A stretch of DNA of 53,255 nucleotides from Clostridia bacterium (lineage in GTDB: Bacteria; Bacillota; Clostridia; Oscillospirales; CAG-272), in the NCBI GenBank assembly GCA_017623975.1, contig JAGANX010000042.1, forward strand, positions 1 to 53,255. The letters run 5' to 3'. Shown piece after piece: positions 40,634 through 48,407 of the stretch. The position numbers were made by a program, and so were the translations under genes. Below the pieces are notes generated by a model. The model had not been told where the DNA came from, made no database searches, and saw only the letters and a list, made by a program, of their open reading frames with translations. The first letter of the stretch is position 1. Each line of letters opens with the position of its first letter.

Positions 40634-41623
40634 ATGTATAAGGTAGTTATTGATACAAAGGGTGCGGACAAGGGAGTCGGCACTATTATAAGAGGGGTGA
40701 AGGGTGCCCTTGAAAAAATAGAAGGCTTAGCTGTGCTTTTGGTAGGAGATGAGGCTGATATTTTATCAGAGTGTCAAGCAAATGAGCTTGATATGGAAAG
40801 GGTAGAAATTCTAAATGCTACTGAGGAGGTTACAAATTATGACAGCCCCGTAACAGCCCTATTCCAAAAGCGAGACTCATCTCTTGTTAAGGCTATGGAG
40901 GCACTTTCAAAAAGGGATGATTTGTGCGGCTTTGTGGGTGCAGGTAACACAGGTGCATTAATTGCTTGCGCTACAAAATATTTAAGCGGTAAGGAAAGGG
41001 TGCGCCCTGCTTTAAGCGCGGTGCTTCCAAGCATTGGCGGTGGCTTTACCTGCTTAGTGGATACAGGCGCAACTATTGACTGTGATGCAAATATGCTTTT
41101 GCATTTTGGCAAAATCGGCTCTGCCTTTATGAAAAAAATGTACGGTATCAGTAACCCCCGTGTGGGTCTTTTGTCAAACGGAGCAGAGGAAACAAAGGGC
41201 AACAAGGTGGTTAAAGAGGCGCATCAGCTTTTGAAAAATGAGGAAGGGCTTAATTTTGTGGGCAATTTTGAAGGCTCAAATGCTTTGGGCGGCGGATGTG
41301 ACGTGCTGGTTTGTGACGGCTTTGCAGGTAACCAGGTTTTAAAGGTAACGGAGGGTACTGCAAAGAGGATAATTACCGACGTTGTTAAGTACGCCAAGAA
41401 AACAGGCAGTGAGGAAATTATGAAGCTTGTTGGCTATCTTATGTCTATTTACGATATAGGCTCTCTTGGGGGCGGTATCGTTTTGGGCGTTGAGAAGCCT
41501 GTTGTTAAGGCACACGGTGCGTGTGACGAAAAGGCGATTTTAAGTACGATAAAAATAGTTTTGAATATGGCGCAAAACAAAGAGGTTTTTGAAGGGGAGG
41601 ACGCAATAAATGGCGAAAATTAA
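40634..41623 (+). CDS. plsX: phosphate acyltransferase PlsX
   Basis: A 329-residue enzyme that exchanges acyl groups between ACP and phosphate (acyl-ACP to acyl-phosphate, reversible). Motifs: DTKGADKG at the N-terminus (a variant of DAMGGD), GFVGAGNTGALIA, LPSIGGGFTCLVDTGAT, GLLSNGAEETKGN, VGNFEG and CDGFAGNQVLKV, plus GGGIVLGVEKPVVKAHG. GGAGAGG before the ATG. It overlaps degV by 14 bp. In this cluster it would move Fak-made acyl-phosphate onto the ACP encoded at the end of the operon. The usual plsX neighbours fabD and fabG are absent. Confidence 0.93.
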   Translation: MYKVVIDTKGADKGVGTIIRGVKGALEKIEGLAVLLVGDEADILSECQANELDMERVEILNATEEVTNYDSPVTALFQKRDSSLVKAMEALSKRDDLCGFVGAGNTGALIACATKYLSGKERVRPALSAVLPSIGGGFTCLVDTGATIDCDANMLLHFGKIGSAFMKKMYGISNPRVGLLSNGAEETKGNKVVKEAHQLLKNEEGLNFVGNFEGSNALGGGCDVLVCDGFAGNQVLKVTEGTAKRIITDVVKYAKKTGSEEIMKLVGYLMSIYDIGSLGGGIVLGVEKPVVKAHGACDEKAILSTIKIVLNMAQNKEVFEGEDAINGEN

Positions 41624-42503
41624 AATATTATGCACATCAACGGGAGCAATACAGTTTGCACCTGAAAGATACCAAAAATATAATATCGGAATAGTAGATA
41701 TCCACTTTATTTTCAAGGGCGTTGAATACTTGGAGTCTGAAATGGAGCCCGAAAAATTTTATGCGGAGCTTGAAGCACTTGAAGACCCAAGGAACAACCT
41801 GCCAAAAACGGCTATGCCTACAATGGCGGAAATTCATGCCCATTTTGACAAGGCAGTAGAACAGGGCTATGACACTATTATAGCCTACACAATTTCAACA
41901 GGCTTAGGCGGAACCTATAATGCCTTTTTGAATGCGGTTAAGGAATATGACAAAAAGATAGATATCCACGTTGTAAATACTAAAATTGCAGCGTTTTCAG
42001 AGGGTATCCACGCAATAAGAGCAGCACAAATGGTTGAGGACGGATATACGGTTGAGGAAATTTTGAAGGAAAGCGAGTGGGCTATTAAAAACCAAGAGTT
42101 CTTTGGTATTGACGGCAAGCTTGACTACCTTATATACAACGGCAGGCTTAAAGGCGCAAAGGCGTTTATGGGACAGGTTTTGAAAATTTGCCCTGTTCTC
42201 CACTTTAACAGGGATGGAGAAATTGAGCCTGTGGAAAGCGTAAGAACACAGAAAAAGGCTCTTATCCGTCTTTGCGAAAAAATGAAGGAAATTATAGGGG
42301 ATAGGGATACGAAGGATTACCTTCTTTTCCGTATTTATACAGGTGCAGCTATGATAGACCTTTTAAAAGAGGCAGAGGCAAAAACAGGGCTTGCACCCAA
42401 CCACGAAAACGTTGTTATGACTCCTGTCAGCGGCTGTCACAACGGACCGTGGCTTGCAGCCTATGGCTTTTATAAAATAAGGAGAGAGGACGAGTCGCTT
42501 TAA
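41610..42503 (+). CDS. DegV-family fatty-acid-binding protein (FakB)
   Basis: A 297-residue DegV protein that should hold a fatty acid for phosphorylation by FakA. N-terminal lobe with KILCTSTGAI (usually DSTADL), AMPTMAEI, ISTGLGGTYNAF (usually LSS-LSGTY), C-terminal lobe with LIYNGRLKGAKAF, ICPVLHFNRDGEI and a late VSGCHNGPW that replaces the usual HTGPG. The replacements in both lipid-headgroup loops mark a divergent subgroup, maybe with different fatty-acid choice. GGGGAGG before the ATG; overlaps plsX. Confidence 0.88.
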   Translation: MAKIKILCTSTGAIQFAPERYQKYNIGIVDIHFIFKGVEYLESEMEPEKFYAELEALEDPRNNLPKTAMPTMAEIHAHFDKAVEQGYDTIIAYTISTGLGGTYNAFLNAVKEYDKKIDIHVVNTKIAAFSEGIHAIRAAQMVEDGYTVEEILKESEWAIKNQEFFGIDGKLDYLIYNGRLKGAKAFMGQVLKICPVLHFNRDGEIEPVESVRTQKKALIRLCEKMKEIIGDRDTKDYLLFRIYTGAAMIDLLKEAEAKTGLAPNHENVVMTPVSGCHNGPWLAAYGFYKIRREDESL

Positions 42504-42506
42504 GTA

Positions 42507-43646
42507 ATGGTTGAAATTATAGAGGTGAAAAGCAAAAGGGATATAAAGGACTTTATAAATTTCCCTTTGAAGTTATATAAAAATTGTCCTTATTTTGTCC
42601 CTGCGCTTTATGGGGATGAGAAAAAGCTGCTTATGGGCGGAGGAAACACAAGGGATTATGAGTCTGTTTTCTATCTTGCAAAAAAGGACGGTGCGGTGTT
42701 TGGCAGAATACAGGGTATTTTACACAAGCAGCATAATGAATTGAGAAATGAAAAGCGTGTAAGGTTTACAAGATTTGACTCTGTTGATGATAAGGAGGTT
42801 TCAAACGCCTTGTTTGAGGCTGTTGAAAAATGGGCGATTTCTAAGGGAATGGAGCAAATTTGCGGTCCTCTTGGGTACAGCGACCTTGACAGAGAGGGAC
42901 TGTTGATTTGGGGCTTTTCGGAAAACAGCACCTATGAGGAGCAGTATAATTATGAATATTATCCTACCTTGGTTGAGTCCTTTGGCTTTGAAAAGGAGGT
43001 TGACTGGTTGGAGTTTGAGTTAACCCCACCGGAGAAGAAAAACGAAATGCTTGCCCGTGTGGCAAAGCGCGCCCTTGAAATCAATAAGCTCCACATAGCA
43101 AGCACCGATATGTCAAAGAAAAGGTTTATTGAAAAGTACGCAAACAGCCTTTTTGACACCATAGATATTTGTTACAGTAAGCTTTACGGCACTATGCCAA
43201 TCACCCCCGAGGAGAGAAAAAAGCTCATAGGCGACTTTTATATGGTTTTGAATGTAAAGCAGCTTGTGTTTATTTGTAATGATAAGGATGAGGTGGTTGC
43301 CTTTGGTCTTGCCTTCCCTGCCTTTGGGGATGCGCTTAAAAAAAGCGGCGGCAGGTTAACCCCATTAACAATTTTAAAACTTTTAAAGACATTGAAAAAG
43401 CCAAAAGCCATTGATTTAGGTCTTGTGGGAATACGCCCGGAATATCAAAACTCAGGTCTTGTGGCAGTAATTATCCAAGGCATGCTTGACTTTTTTGAAA
43501 AAGACGGAATAGAAAAGTGTGAAACAAATTTGAATTTGGAAACAAACACAGGGATTATATCGCAATGGAAATATTTTAATTCACGCAACCATAAGCGCAG
43601 GCGCGCATACATTAAGAATATTGATAAGGAGAAATACAATGCTTGA
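42507..43646 (+). CDS. GNAT-fold N-acyltransferase-like protein (YghO / bCerS-like)
   Basis: A 379-residue protein. The N-terminus (DFINFPLKLYKNCPYFVPALYGDEKKLL), RIQGILHKQHNE, FTRFDSVDD, ICGPLGYSDLDREGLL and a C-terminal GNAT half (IDLGLVGIRPEYQNSGLVAVIIQGML, TNLNLETN) match, from memory, the YghO-like family that includes the bacterial ceramide synthase of Caulobacter. Such enzymes transfer acyl chains to an amine. Here the next gene is an ACP, overlapping by 8 bp, so acyl-ACP is the likely donor and an N-acylated lipid or amino acid a possible product (inference). No sphingolipid synthase gene is in the window. Ribosome-binding site weak; probably coupled to degV. Confidence 0.75.
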   Translation: MVEIIEVKSKRDIKDFINFPLKLYKNCPYFVPALYGDEKKLLMGGGNTRDYESVFYLAKKDGAVFGRIQGILHKQHNELRNEKRVRFTRFDSVDDKEVSNALFEAVEKWAISKGMEQICGPLGYSDLDREGLLIWGFSENSTYEEQYNYEYYPTLVESFGFEKEVDWLEFELTPPEKKNEMLARVAKRALEINKLHIASTDMSKKRFIEKYANSLFDTIDICYSKLYGTMPITPEERKKLIGDFYMVLNVKQLVFICNDKDEVVAFGLAFPAFGDALKKSGGRLTPLTILKLLKTLKKPKAIDLGLVGIRPEYQNSGLVAVIIQGMLDFFEKDGIEKCETNLNLETNTGIISQWKYFNSRNHKRRRAYIKNIDKEKYNA

Positions 43647-43860
43647 AAAATTAAAGGAAATTTTGTGTAAGGTTTTACCGGGAATTGACGTAGAAAGCGT
43701 AACAATGGAAACAAGACTAATTGAGGACTTGAAGTTTGACAGCTTGGCTCTTATGATGATGTCAATGGAGATTGAGGATGCATTTGATTTCAGATTTAAC
43801 GAGTTTGTTCAATTTGAAACAATTGGAGATGCTTGCTCATACCTTGAAAGCAGAATATAA
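43639..43860 (+). CDS. acyl carrier protein
   Basis: A 73-residue acidic helical protein with the phosphopantetheine site as FDSLALMMM (DSL motif, Ser near 36), preceded by VTMETRLIEDLK. Typical ACP length. The upstream frame reaches 43621, but AAGGAG seven bases before the ATG at 43639 sets the start. Last gene of the fakA-plsX-degV-GNAT operon and overlaps the GNAT gene, so probably a dedicated carrier rather than the housekeeping ACP of fatty-acid synthesis; whether another acpP exists is outside the window. Confidence 0.93.
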   Translation: MLEKLKEILCKVLPGIDVESVTMETRLIEDLKFDSLALMMMSMEIEDAFDFRFNEFVQFETIGDACSYLESRI

Positions 43861-43862
43861 CA

Positions 43863-43898
43863 AAAGGGGCTGTTGCTAATGCGGCAGCCCCTTTATAA
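43863..43898 (+). terminator. intrinsic terminator of the fak operon
   Basis: AAAGGGGCTG pairs with CAGCCCCTTT around a 12-nt loop, followed by ATAATT. Confidence 0.85.
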
Positions 43899-43914
43899 TT
43901 GAATATTTAAAAAC

Positions 43915-43943
43915 AAAAAGCACACCGATTTGGTGTGCTTTTT
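43915..43943 (-). terminator. intrinsic terminator after rplL
   Basis: AAAAAGCACACC and GGTGTGCTTTTT around GATTT; perfect 12-bp stem with T-runs on both strands. Confidence 0.9.
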
Positions 43944-43968
43944 ATTATAAGGATTGTTGTTAGTTAAA

Positions 43969-44340
43969 TTACTTAACCTCTGCCTTAGCGCCAGCCTCTG
44001 TAAGCTGCTTAGCGATACCGTCAGCAGTTTCCTTAGAAACAGCCTCTTTAAGTGTCTTTGGAGCGCTTTCAACAAGCTCCTTAGCTTCCTTCAAGCCAAG
44101 ACCTGTGATTTCACGAACAACCTTGATAACATTGAGCTTGGATGCGCCTGCATCAACAAGAACAACGTCAAACTCTGTCTTTTCTTCAACAGGAGCAGCA
44201 GCAACAGCAGCACCGGCAACTGCAACAGGAGCAGCGCTTACGCCGAATTCTTCTTCAACTGCCTTTACAAGGTCAGCAAGTTCAAGGATAGTGAGTGTTT
44301 TGATTTCTTCAACGATATTTGTAATCTTTTCGTTAGCCAT
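43969..44340 (-). CDS. rplL: ribosomal protein L7/L12
   Basis: A 123-residue stalk protein binding translation factors. N-terminal dimerisation helices ([29 protein letters not shown]), Ala-rich hinge ([15 protein letters not shown]) and C-terminal domain with [25 protein letters not shown] and [15 protein letters not shown] ten bases upstream. Downstream of rplJ by 92 bp, in which ACGGT/ACCGT forms a small hairpin (44402-44419). Followed by a terminator instead of rpoB. Confidence 0.98.
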   Translation of the reverse strand: MANEKITNIVEEIKTLTILELADLVKAVEEEFGVSAAPVAVAGAAVAAAPVEEKTEFDVVLVDAGASKLNVIKVVREITGLGLKEAKELVESAPKTLKEAVSKETADGIAKQLTEAGAKAEVK

Positions 44341-44432
44341 GATTAATAATCCTCCGTTTTAAATAGATTAATTTATTTTTAATTTAGTTTACATTGTTTA
44401 AACGGTATGTAGTAACCGTATATAGCAGAAAA

Positions 44433-44945
44433 TTATTCTGCTGCCGCTTCGCCGCCCTTGCTGTCGATAACAGCTTGAATAGCACGGGCAAAGCCTGAGA
44501 TAGGACCTTGGATAGAGCCCAAGAATCTTGCAAGAAGAACTTCTCTTGAAGGGATATCTGCAAGAGCCTTAACAGTGTTTGCATCTACAACTGCGTTTTC
44601 AAGGAAACCACCCTTGATTTCAAAGGTTTCAACCTTGTCAGCGTACTCCTTAGCGATTTTTGCAGGAGCAACCGGATCGTCATAACCGATAGCGATAGCG
44701 GTCATACCGTTGAGTGCGCCCTTAATATCACCGTAACCAACCTCGTCACATGCACGGCCGATAAGAGTATTCTTAATAACCATGTAGTCAACGCCGGCTT
44801 TTCTGAATGCAGCACGCATTTTTGTATCGTTTTCAACTGTGATACCTTGATATTGAACAAGAACACCGCTTTGCGCCTTTTTGATTTTTTCAACAAGGTC
44901 AGCAACTATGGCTTTCTTTTGTTCGAGAACTGAATTACTTGGCAT
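44433..44945 (-). CDS. rplJ: ribosomal protein L10
   Basis: A 170-residue L10, the base of the L7/L12 stalk and autoregulator of its own mRNA. Motifs: LEQKKAIVADLVEKIKKAQSGVLVQYQGITV, MRAAFRKAGVDYMVIKNTLIGRA, and C-terminal helix LLARFLGSIQGPISGFARAIQAV that carries the L12 dimers. Strong GGAGG. Preceded by an L10 leader and its own promoter rather than by rplK-rplA. Confidence 0.98.
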   Translation of the reverse strand: MPSNSVLEQKKAIVADLVEKIKKAQSGVLVQYQGITVENDTKMRAAFRKAGVDYMVIKNTLIGRACDEVGYGDIKGALNGMTAIAIGYDDPVAPAKIAKEYADKVETFEIKGGFLENAVVDANTVKALADIPSREVLLARFLGSIQGPISGFARAIQAVIDSKGGEAAAE

Positions 44946-45130
44946 AAAACAACCTCCTTAAATATTTCCTAAATTCAAAAGGTCAAAACAAAAAGTCTTT
45001 TTTCAAGAGCCGCATAAACGCACACCGAAAAAAGACTTAATTATCATATTAATAACTAACAAAATAATTTAACTCTTCCTCGGTAGGGAGCATTTCTGCC
45101 ATTACTGTGACCTACTGTCTTTGGATTTGC
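44946..45130 (-). promoter_or_regulatory. L10 leader (rplJ 5' UTR autoregulatory RNA)
   Basis: The minus-strand transcript has the L10-leader hallmarks: GACAGTAGGT near its start (45109-45118) and, after a hairpin loop, CTCCCTACCGAGGAAGAG (45073-45090), which form the kink-turn binding site for L10(L12)4. A long attenuator-like hairpin follows at 44993-45038 (12-bp arms AAGTCTTTTTTC and complement) before a T-rich stretch and the rplJ ribosome-binding site. Confidence 0.85.
44993..45038 (-). terminator. attenuator hairpin in the L10 leader
   Basis: Perfect 12-bp arms at 45027-45038 and 44993-45004 around a 22-nt loop, followed on the minus strand by TTTTGTTTTG. Fits a terminator that L10 binding could favour. 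Confidence 0.7.
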
Positions 45131-45136
45131 TATGAC

Positions 45137-45165
45137 ATTATAGCACAGGGGCTGTGCTTTGTCAA
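45137..45165 (-). promoter_or_regulatory. rplJ promoter with dyad filling the spacer
   Basis: Minus-strand TTGACA (45160-45165), 17 bp, TATAAT (45137-45142): full consensus. The spacer is itself a perfect dyad, AGCACAG-GGG-CTGTGCT (45142-45158). Confidence 0.88.
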
Positions 45166-45185
45166 TAGTTTTTTTAAAAATTATT

Positions 45186-46226
45186 TTAATTTGTTTTTGG
45201 AACTATTTTAACTATGCTTGTAACTACCAAATCTTCGTATTCAAAATAGTAAATACATTCTTTGGAAAAGTGGTATGAATATTGTGGAAAATCGTTTCTG
45301 CCGGCAAAAAGCCAAGGGTAAGAGCCGAAAGAATCAATTGCGAAAACGTCTTCGAAAGTATCGCCAACCTTTACCGTGTCAAGCTTTTCTATGGCACTTT
45401 CAAGGGTGGTTAATGTAATGCGGGAGTTTTGGTAACTACCGTCTGAGTATTCAAGCATTATATCGCCGTCAGCGCATAATGTGACTTCAAACGGTGCTGC
45501 GGTATCAATTCCTTTAAGTATGGATGCGTATTGAGTATAAACGGATACGGTTTTTGCTTCATTGTCTTCAAGTAAGTCATCCTCAGTCCAGAAAAGCCAA
45601 GCCCTTTTCACATTAAATTCATCATAGTGCCAATAGTTAAGACCTTCGCTGTAATCACTGCTTGTTAAAGGATTTTTTTCGCTGTACCAAAAACAGTTAT
45701 GGGAATTTTCTATAAAATCATTTGCAAAACCGTCAATAGGGGATGAACGGTCAAAGAAAACAAGCAAATTCTCGCCTGAAAAAGCGTTTGCACCAATTGT
45801 TTCAACTGTTTTGGGAACTAACACAGAACAAGGACCTGTAATAGTTGAAAATGCACCGCCGGCGATTTCCTTAACAGGCTTGCTCTCGTATGCTTCGGGA
45901 ATATTTATCCACCAGCCTGAATTTTCACTGCTACCTGTTACTATGTAGTAGCTTCCATCCTCACTCAACGTAAAATCAAGAGGTTGTGTTGCAGGCTTTT
46001 GGTATGGGGGTGTATCGTCACCGATTGTGTCTTGGTTAGTTGACGGTTGGGCGCTTTCTTGGGCAGAGCCTTGCGTACCGCTGTTTTGGTCGCTTGGGGG
46101 TGTGGAATTTTGGCTGTCGCCTTGACTGCTGCTTGCTCCCGTATTCCCTTCACCGCAGGAAAATAAAGTAACGCAAAGGGACAAGCAAAGAGCTAAAACT
46201 ACCAAGTAAAATAATCTTTTTTTCAT
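45186..46226 (-). CDS. lipoprotein with short BspA-like LRR segment
   Basis: A 346-residue surface lipoprotein: MKKRLFYLVVLALCLSL signal peptide, lipobox LFSC, a long Ser/Gln/Asn/Gly/Pro linker, then YYIVTGSSENSGWWINIPEAYESKPVKEIAGGAFS and VLVPKTVETIGANAFSGEN, which read like one or two LRR_5 units, then a probable globular domain (residues about 210-346, KVGDTFEDVFAID). AAGGAG precedes the ATG at 46226. Promoter TTGACT-17-TATCAT at 46273-46301. No function assigned. Its end lies only 20 bp before the rplJ promoter and no terminator is seen between, so read-through into rplJ is possible. Confidence 0.82.
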   Translation of the reverse strand: MKKRLFYLVVLALCLSLCVTLFSCGEGNTGASSSQGDSQNSTPPSDQNSGTQGSAQESAQPSTNQDTIGDDTPPYQKPATQPLDFTLSEDGSYYIVTGSSENSGWWINIPEAYESKPVKEIAGGAFSTITGPCSVLVPKTVETIGANAFSGENLLVFFDRSSPIDGFANDFIENSHNCFWYSEKNPLTSSDYSEGLNYWHYDEFNVKRAWLFWTEDDLLEDNEAKTVSVYTQYASILKGIDTAAPFEVTLCADGDIMLEYSDGSYQNSRITLTTLESAIEKLDTVKVGDTFEDVFAIDSFGSYPWLFAGRNDFPQYSYHFSKECIYYFEYEDLVVTSIVKIVPKTN

Positions 46227-46272
46227 AAAAGTCTCCTTTCGCCGGTTTGATTTAATTATTTTTCCTACCTTA

Positions 46273-46301
46273 ATGATATACTAAAATGCTGAAAAAGTCA
46301 A
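46273..46301 (-). promoter_or_regulatory. promoter of the 45186-46226 lipoprotein gene
   Basis: Minus-strand TTGACT (46296-46301), 17 bp, TATCAT (46273-46278). Confidence 0.7.
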
Positions 46302-46339
46302 CACCCGAAAAATGATGCAGAAATGCGCCATTTTTAAGA

Positions 46340-47296
46340 TTATTTTATTTTTCTGTTGTCACAGCCCGAGAACTTTTTAATTTCAAAGTCTCCAAAGAGT
46401 CGGCTTGTAATTCTGTCGTTATAAAGCTTAACGATTTCCTTTGAAATTAAATTTGTGCTAAATATAATAGGAAGCCTTTTGTTCAAGCGAGTGTTAATAA
46501 GGTTATAAAGACAGGACACGGTGAAGTTTGTAATAACCTCAGTGCCAAGGTCGTCAATTATTAAAAGGTCACATTCCATATATTTTGAGGAAACGGGCTC
46601 CTCCCCACTGTATCTGTCACGGAAGCGGTCATTTTCAAAGTCGGAAAAAACATTTGTGGCAGTTTCGTAAATTACATAGTAGCCCTTTTCAATTACCGCC
46701 CTTGCAATAGCGGTGGATAAATGAGTTTTGCCAAGACCCGTGCCGCCCACAAGCAAAAGGTTGGGGCTGTTTTTCGTAAAATTATTTGCGTAGCCCTTTA
46801 AGTCCTCATAAATGCAAGACATATCCTTGCGTGTATTTTCAGGGTAGAGTGTTAGGTCAAAGTTTTCAAAGCCCTGCCCCAAGATAAGCTGACCAACGCC
46901 CGAGCTTTCAAGCTGCCTTGTAATCAAGGCGGTTCTTAGGCAGGAGCACATTTTCTCGTTTACATAGCCTTGGTCTTGGCACTTATCACACTCATATTTC
47001 ATATCGGTGTAGTCTATATCAAAGCCGTGGCTTTTTAAAATCTCAGCCCTTTTTTCTTGCAGCTCCTTGTTCCGTTGCTTAATAGAGGATAAGCGTTCTT
47101 CAAGCCCGTCCTTGCCTTGTAAGGAGGCACCTAAAATTTGAAGTCCTGTTGTGGAAAGCTCATAGTCAATAGCCTTTAACTCGGGTGCAACCCCGTAAGT
47201 CTCAAAAAGACGGAGATTTCTTTGATGCTCGTTATTTTTGCGCTTTTTGTCAAAGTCTGAAAAAACCGCTTCTACAATTTCTTTTGAATAGCTCAT
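46340..47296 (-). CDS. replicative helicase loader DnaI/DnaC
   Basis: A 318-residue AAA+ ATPase that loads the replicative helicase. N-terminal helical domain, zinc site CDKCQDQGYVNEKMCSC, Walker A GGTGLGKTH, Walker B LLIIDDLG, and sensor region FSTNLISKEI, with the arginine in DRITSRLFG. Length and zinc motif match DnaI of Firmicutes and related DnaC proteins. Overlaps the dnaD-like gene by 4 bp; the two act together in primosome assembly. Confidence 0.93.
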   Translation of the reverse strand: MSYSKEIVEAVFSDFDKKRKNNEHQRNLRLFETYGVAPELKAIDYELSTTGLQILGASLQGKDGLEERLSSIKQRNKELQEKRAEILKSHGFDIDYTDMKYECDKCQDQGYVNEKMCSCLRTALITRQLESSGVGQLILGQGFENFDLTLYPENTRKDMSCIYEDLKGYANNFTKNSPNLLLVGGTGLGKTHLSTAIARAVIEKGYYVIYETATNVFSDFENDRFRDRYSGEEPVSSKYMECDLLIIDDLGTEVITNFTVSCLYNLINTRLNKRLPIIFSTNLISKEIVKLYNDRITSRLFGDFEIKKFSGCDNRKIK

Positions 47297-48249
47297 TTCT
47301 TTATCCTTTCCATCATCTTTTCGTTTGAACGCTTTAAGGCTTCCTCAAAGAAGTCGTCAGCATCGAAGGTGGATGTTGATAATTTTTGCTTGTTTTTGTA
47401 TTCTTCTAAGGATCTTTCCACGTCCTCAATCGTTTTTATACCCGAAATTTGCCAATTATCGAGAATTTTCGACATATAGGAATAAGAAAGCTTTCCTGTT
47501 TTTTCAATAGTTATTTCATAAGCCTTTGTCAAAAGGTCAATTGACACCTTGGAGATTATCCACCTTTCAATAAAGGCTTTTTCGTTTTTGGTAAATTCTC
47601 TTTCCCCTATGCCTAAAAGCCTCCTGATTTTATATTCAAGGCTTCGCTTATTACGGCGGGCAGAGAAATGCTCCTCTAATTTAGAGTAAGAGGAAATTCC
47701 TTCGTCATAAAGGTTAGAGGCGGTTTTTCTTATGTAAGCCCAGTTCGCTTTTTCAATTTCCGCGCAATGCTCCAAAAGTAAAAGGATGTACTCGTCACTA
47801 AACTTAAAATGCTCCTTTAACTGCTGTACGTTTTTATAGTCCTGTGCGGTAAAGGACTTGCCAAGAACCGTTTCACACTCACAGCAAAGGGCACGAAAGT
47901 CCTTGTTCCTTTCCACATAGGCAAGAATTTGCGCCCCTGTATATGCAGGCTCTCTGTTTTGCAGGTGTGCCTCAGCCACTGCGGCATTTTCTATGGCTAT
48001 ATCTAAGCCCTCTGCGCTCAAAACCTCATTTTTCACCCAAAAGGCAATACATTCCTTTATTTCGTTTATGCTCATATCTAACCGTTGAGAAAGGGTGGTT
48101 AAATAAGGCTCTATATCGTTTAGATAAGCGGGATTTGCACAAAGGGAAAGAATAACCCTTAATTCCTTCTCGTCAGCGGTTGCAGCCAAATCTCCCACGC
48201 GAGAGGGAAGATTTAATATCCCACCTGTATATTTTAATTCTATTTTCAT
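47293..48249 (-). CDS. DnaD-domain replication initiation protein
   Basis: A 318-residue primosome protein. N-terminal winged-helix-like part (about 1-110) and two C-terminal DnaD/DnaB_2 domains, with WAYIRKTASNLYDEGI and a final YMSKILDNWQISGIKT, the conserved YxxxIL-x-W motif. The frame extends to 48318, but the ATG at 48249 with GGAG six bases upstream gives a regular start; the extension would read through an intergenic repeat. Upstream of and overlapping dnaC. Confidence 0.92.
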   Translation of the reverse strand: MKIELKYTGGILNLPSRVGDLAATADEKELRVILSLCANPAYLNDIEPYLTTLSQRLDMSINEIKECIAFWVKNEVLSAEGLDIAIENAAVAEAHLQNREPAYTGAQILAYVERNKDFRALCCECETVLGKSFTAQDYKNVQQLKEHFKFSDEYILLLLEHCAEIEKANWAYIRKTASNLYDEGISSYSKLEEHFSARRNKRSLEYKIRRLLGIGEREFTKNEKAFIERWIISKVSIDLLTKAYEITIEKTGKLSYSYMSKILDNWQISGIKTIEDVERSLEEYKNKQKLSTSTFDADDFFEEALKRSNEKMMERIKK

Positions 48250-48270
48250 TTTTTCTCCGTTCAAATTTTG

Positions 48271-48400
48271 CTTTTCGGACAAGCAACGCTTGCCCCTACA
48301 ACCGTTGGCATTAGCCAATATCGTTGGGCTTGCCCACTATCTTTTTGACCGTATATTCCTAACGGGATACGATATGCCTTTGGCACGATATATCTGATAG
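48271..48400. repeat. intergenic palindrome cluster (GTAGGGG and ATATCG families)
   Basis: Between tsaD and dnaD. Contains CAAGC-AAC-GCTTG (48280-48292) next to CCCCTACA, then TTGGC-ATTA-GCCAA (48305-48318), TGGGCTTGCCCA (48325-48336) and TGCC-TTT-GGCA (48375-48385). ATATCG or its complement separates the hairpins. A similar mix recurs at 50383-50676. Confidence 0.7.
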
Positions 48401-48407
48401 GCAAATG

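Noticed and set aside
45001..45130. Metabolite riboswitch upstream of rplJ
   Set aside because: Sequence elements fit the L10 leader; no riboswitch core recognised.
46318..46337. Terminator for the dnaD-dnaC transcript (AAATG-GCG-CATTT)
   Set aside because: Stem is only 5 bp and AT-rich with a weak T-run; too little to call.
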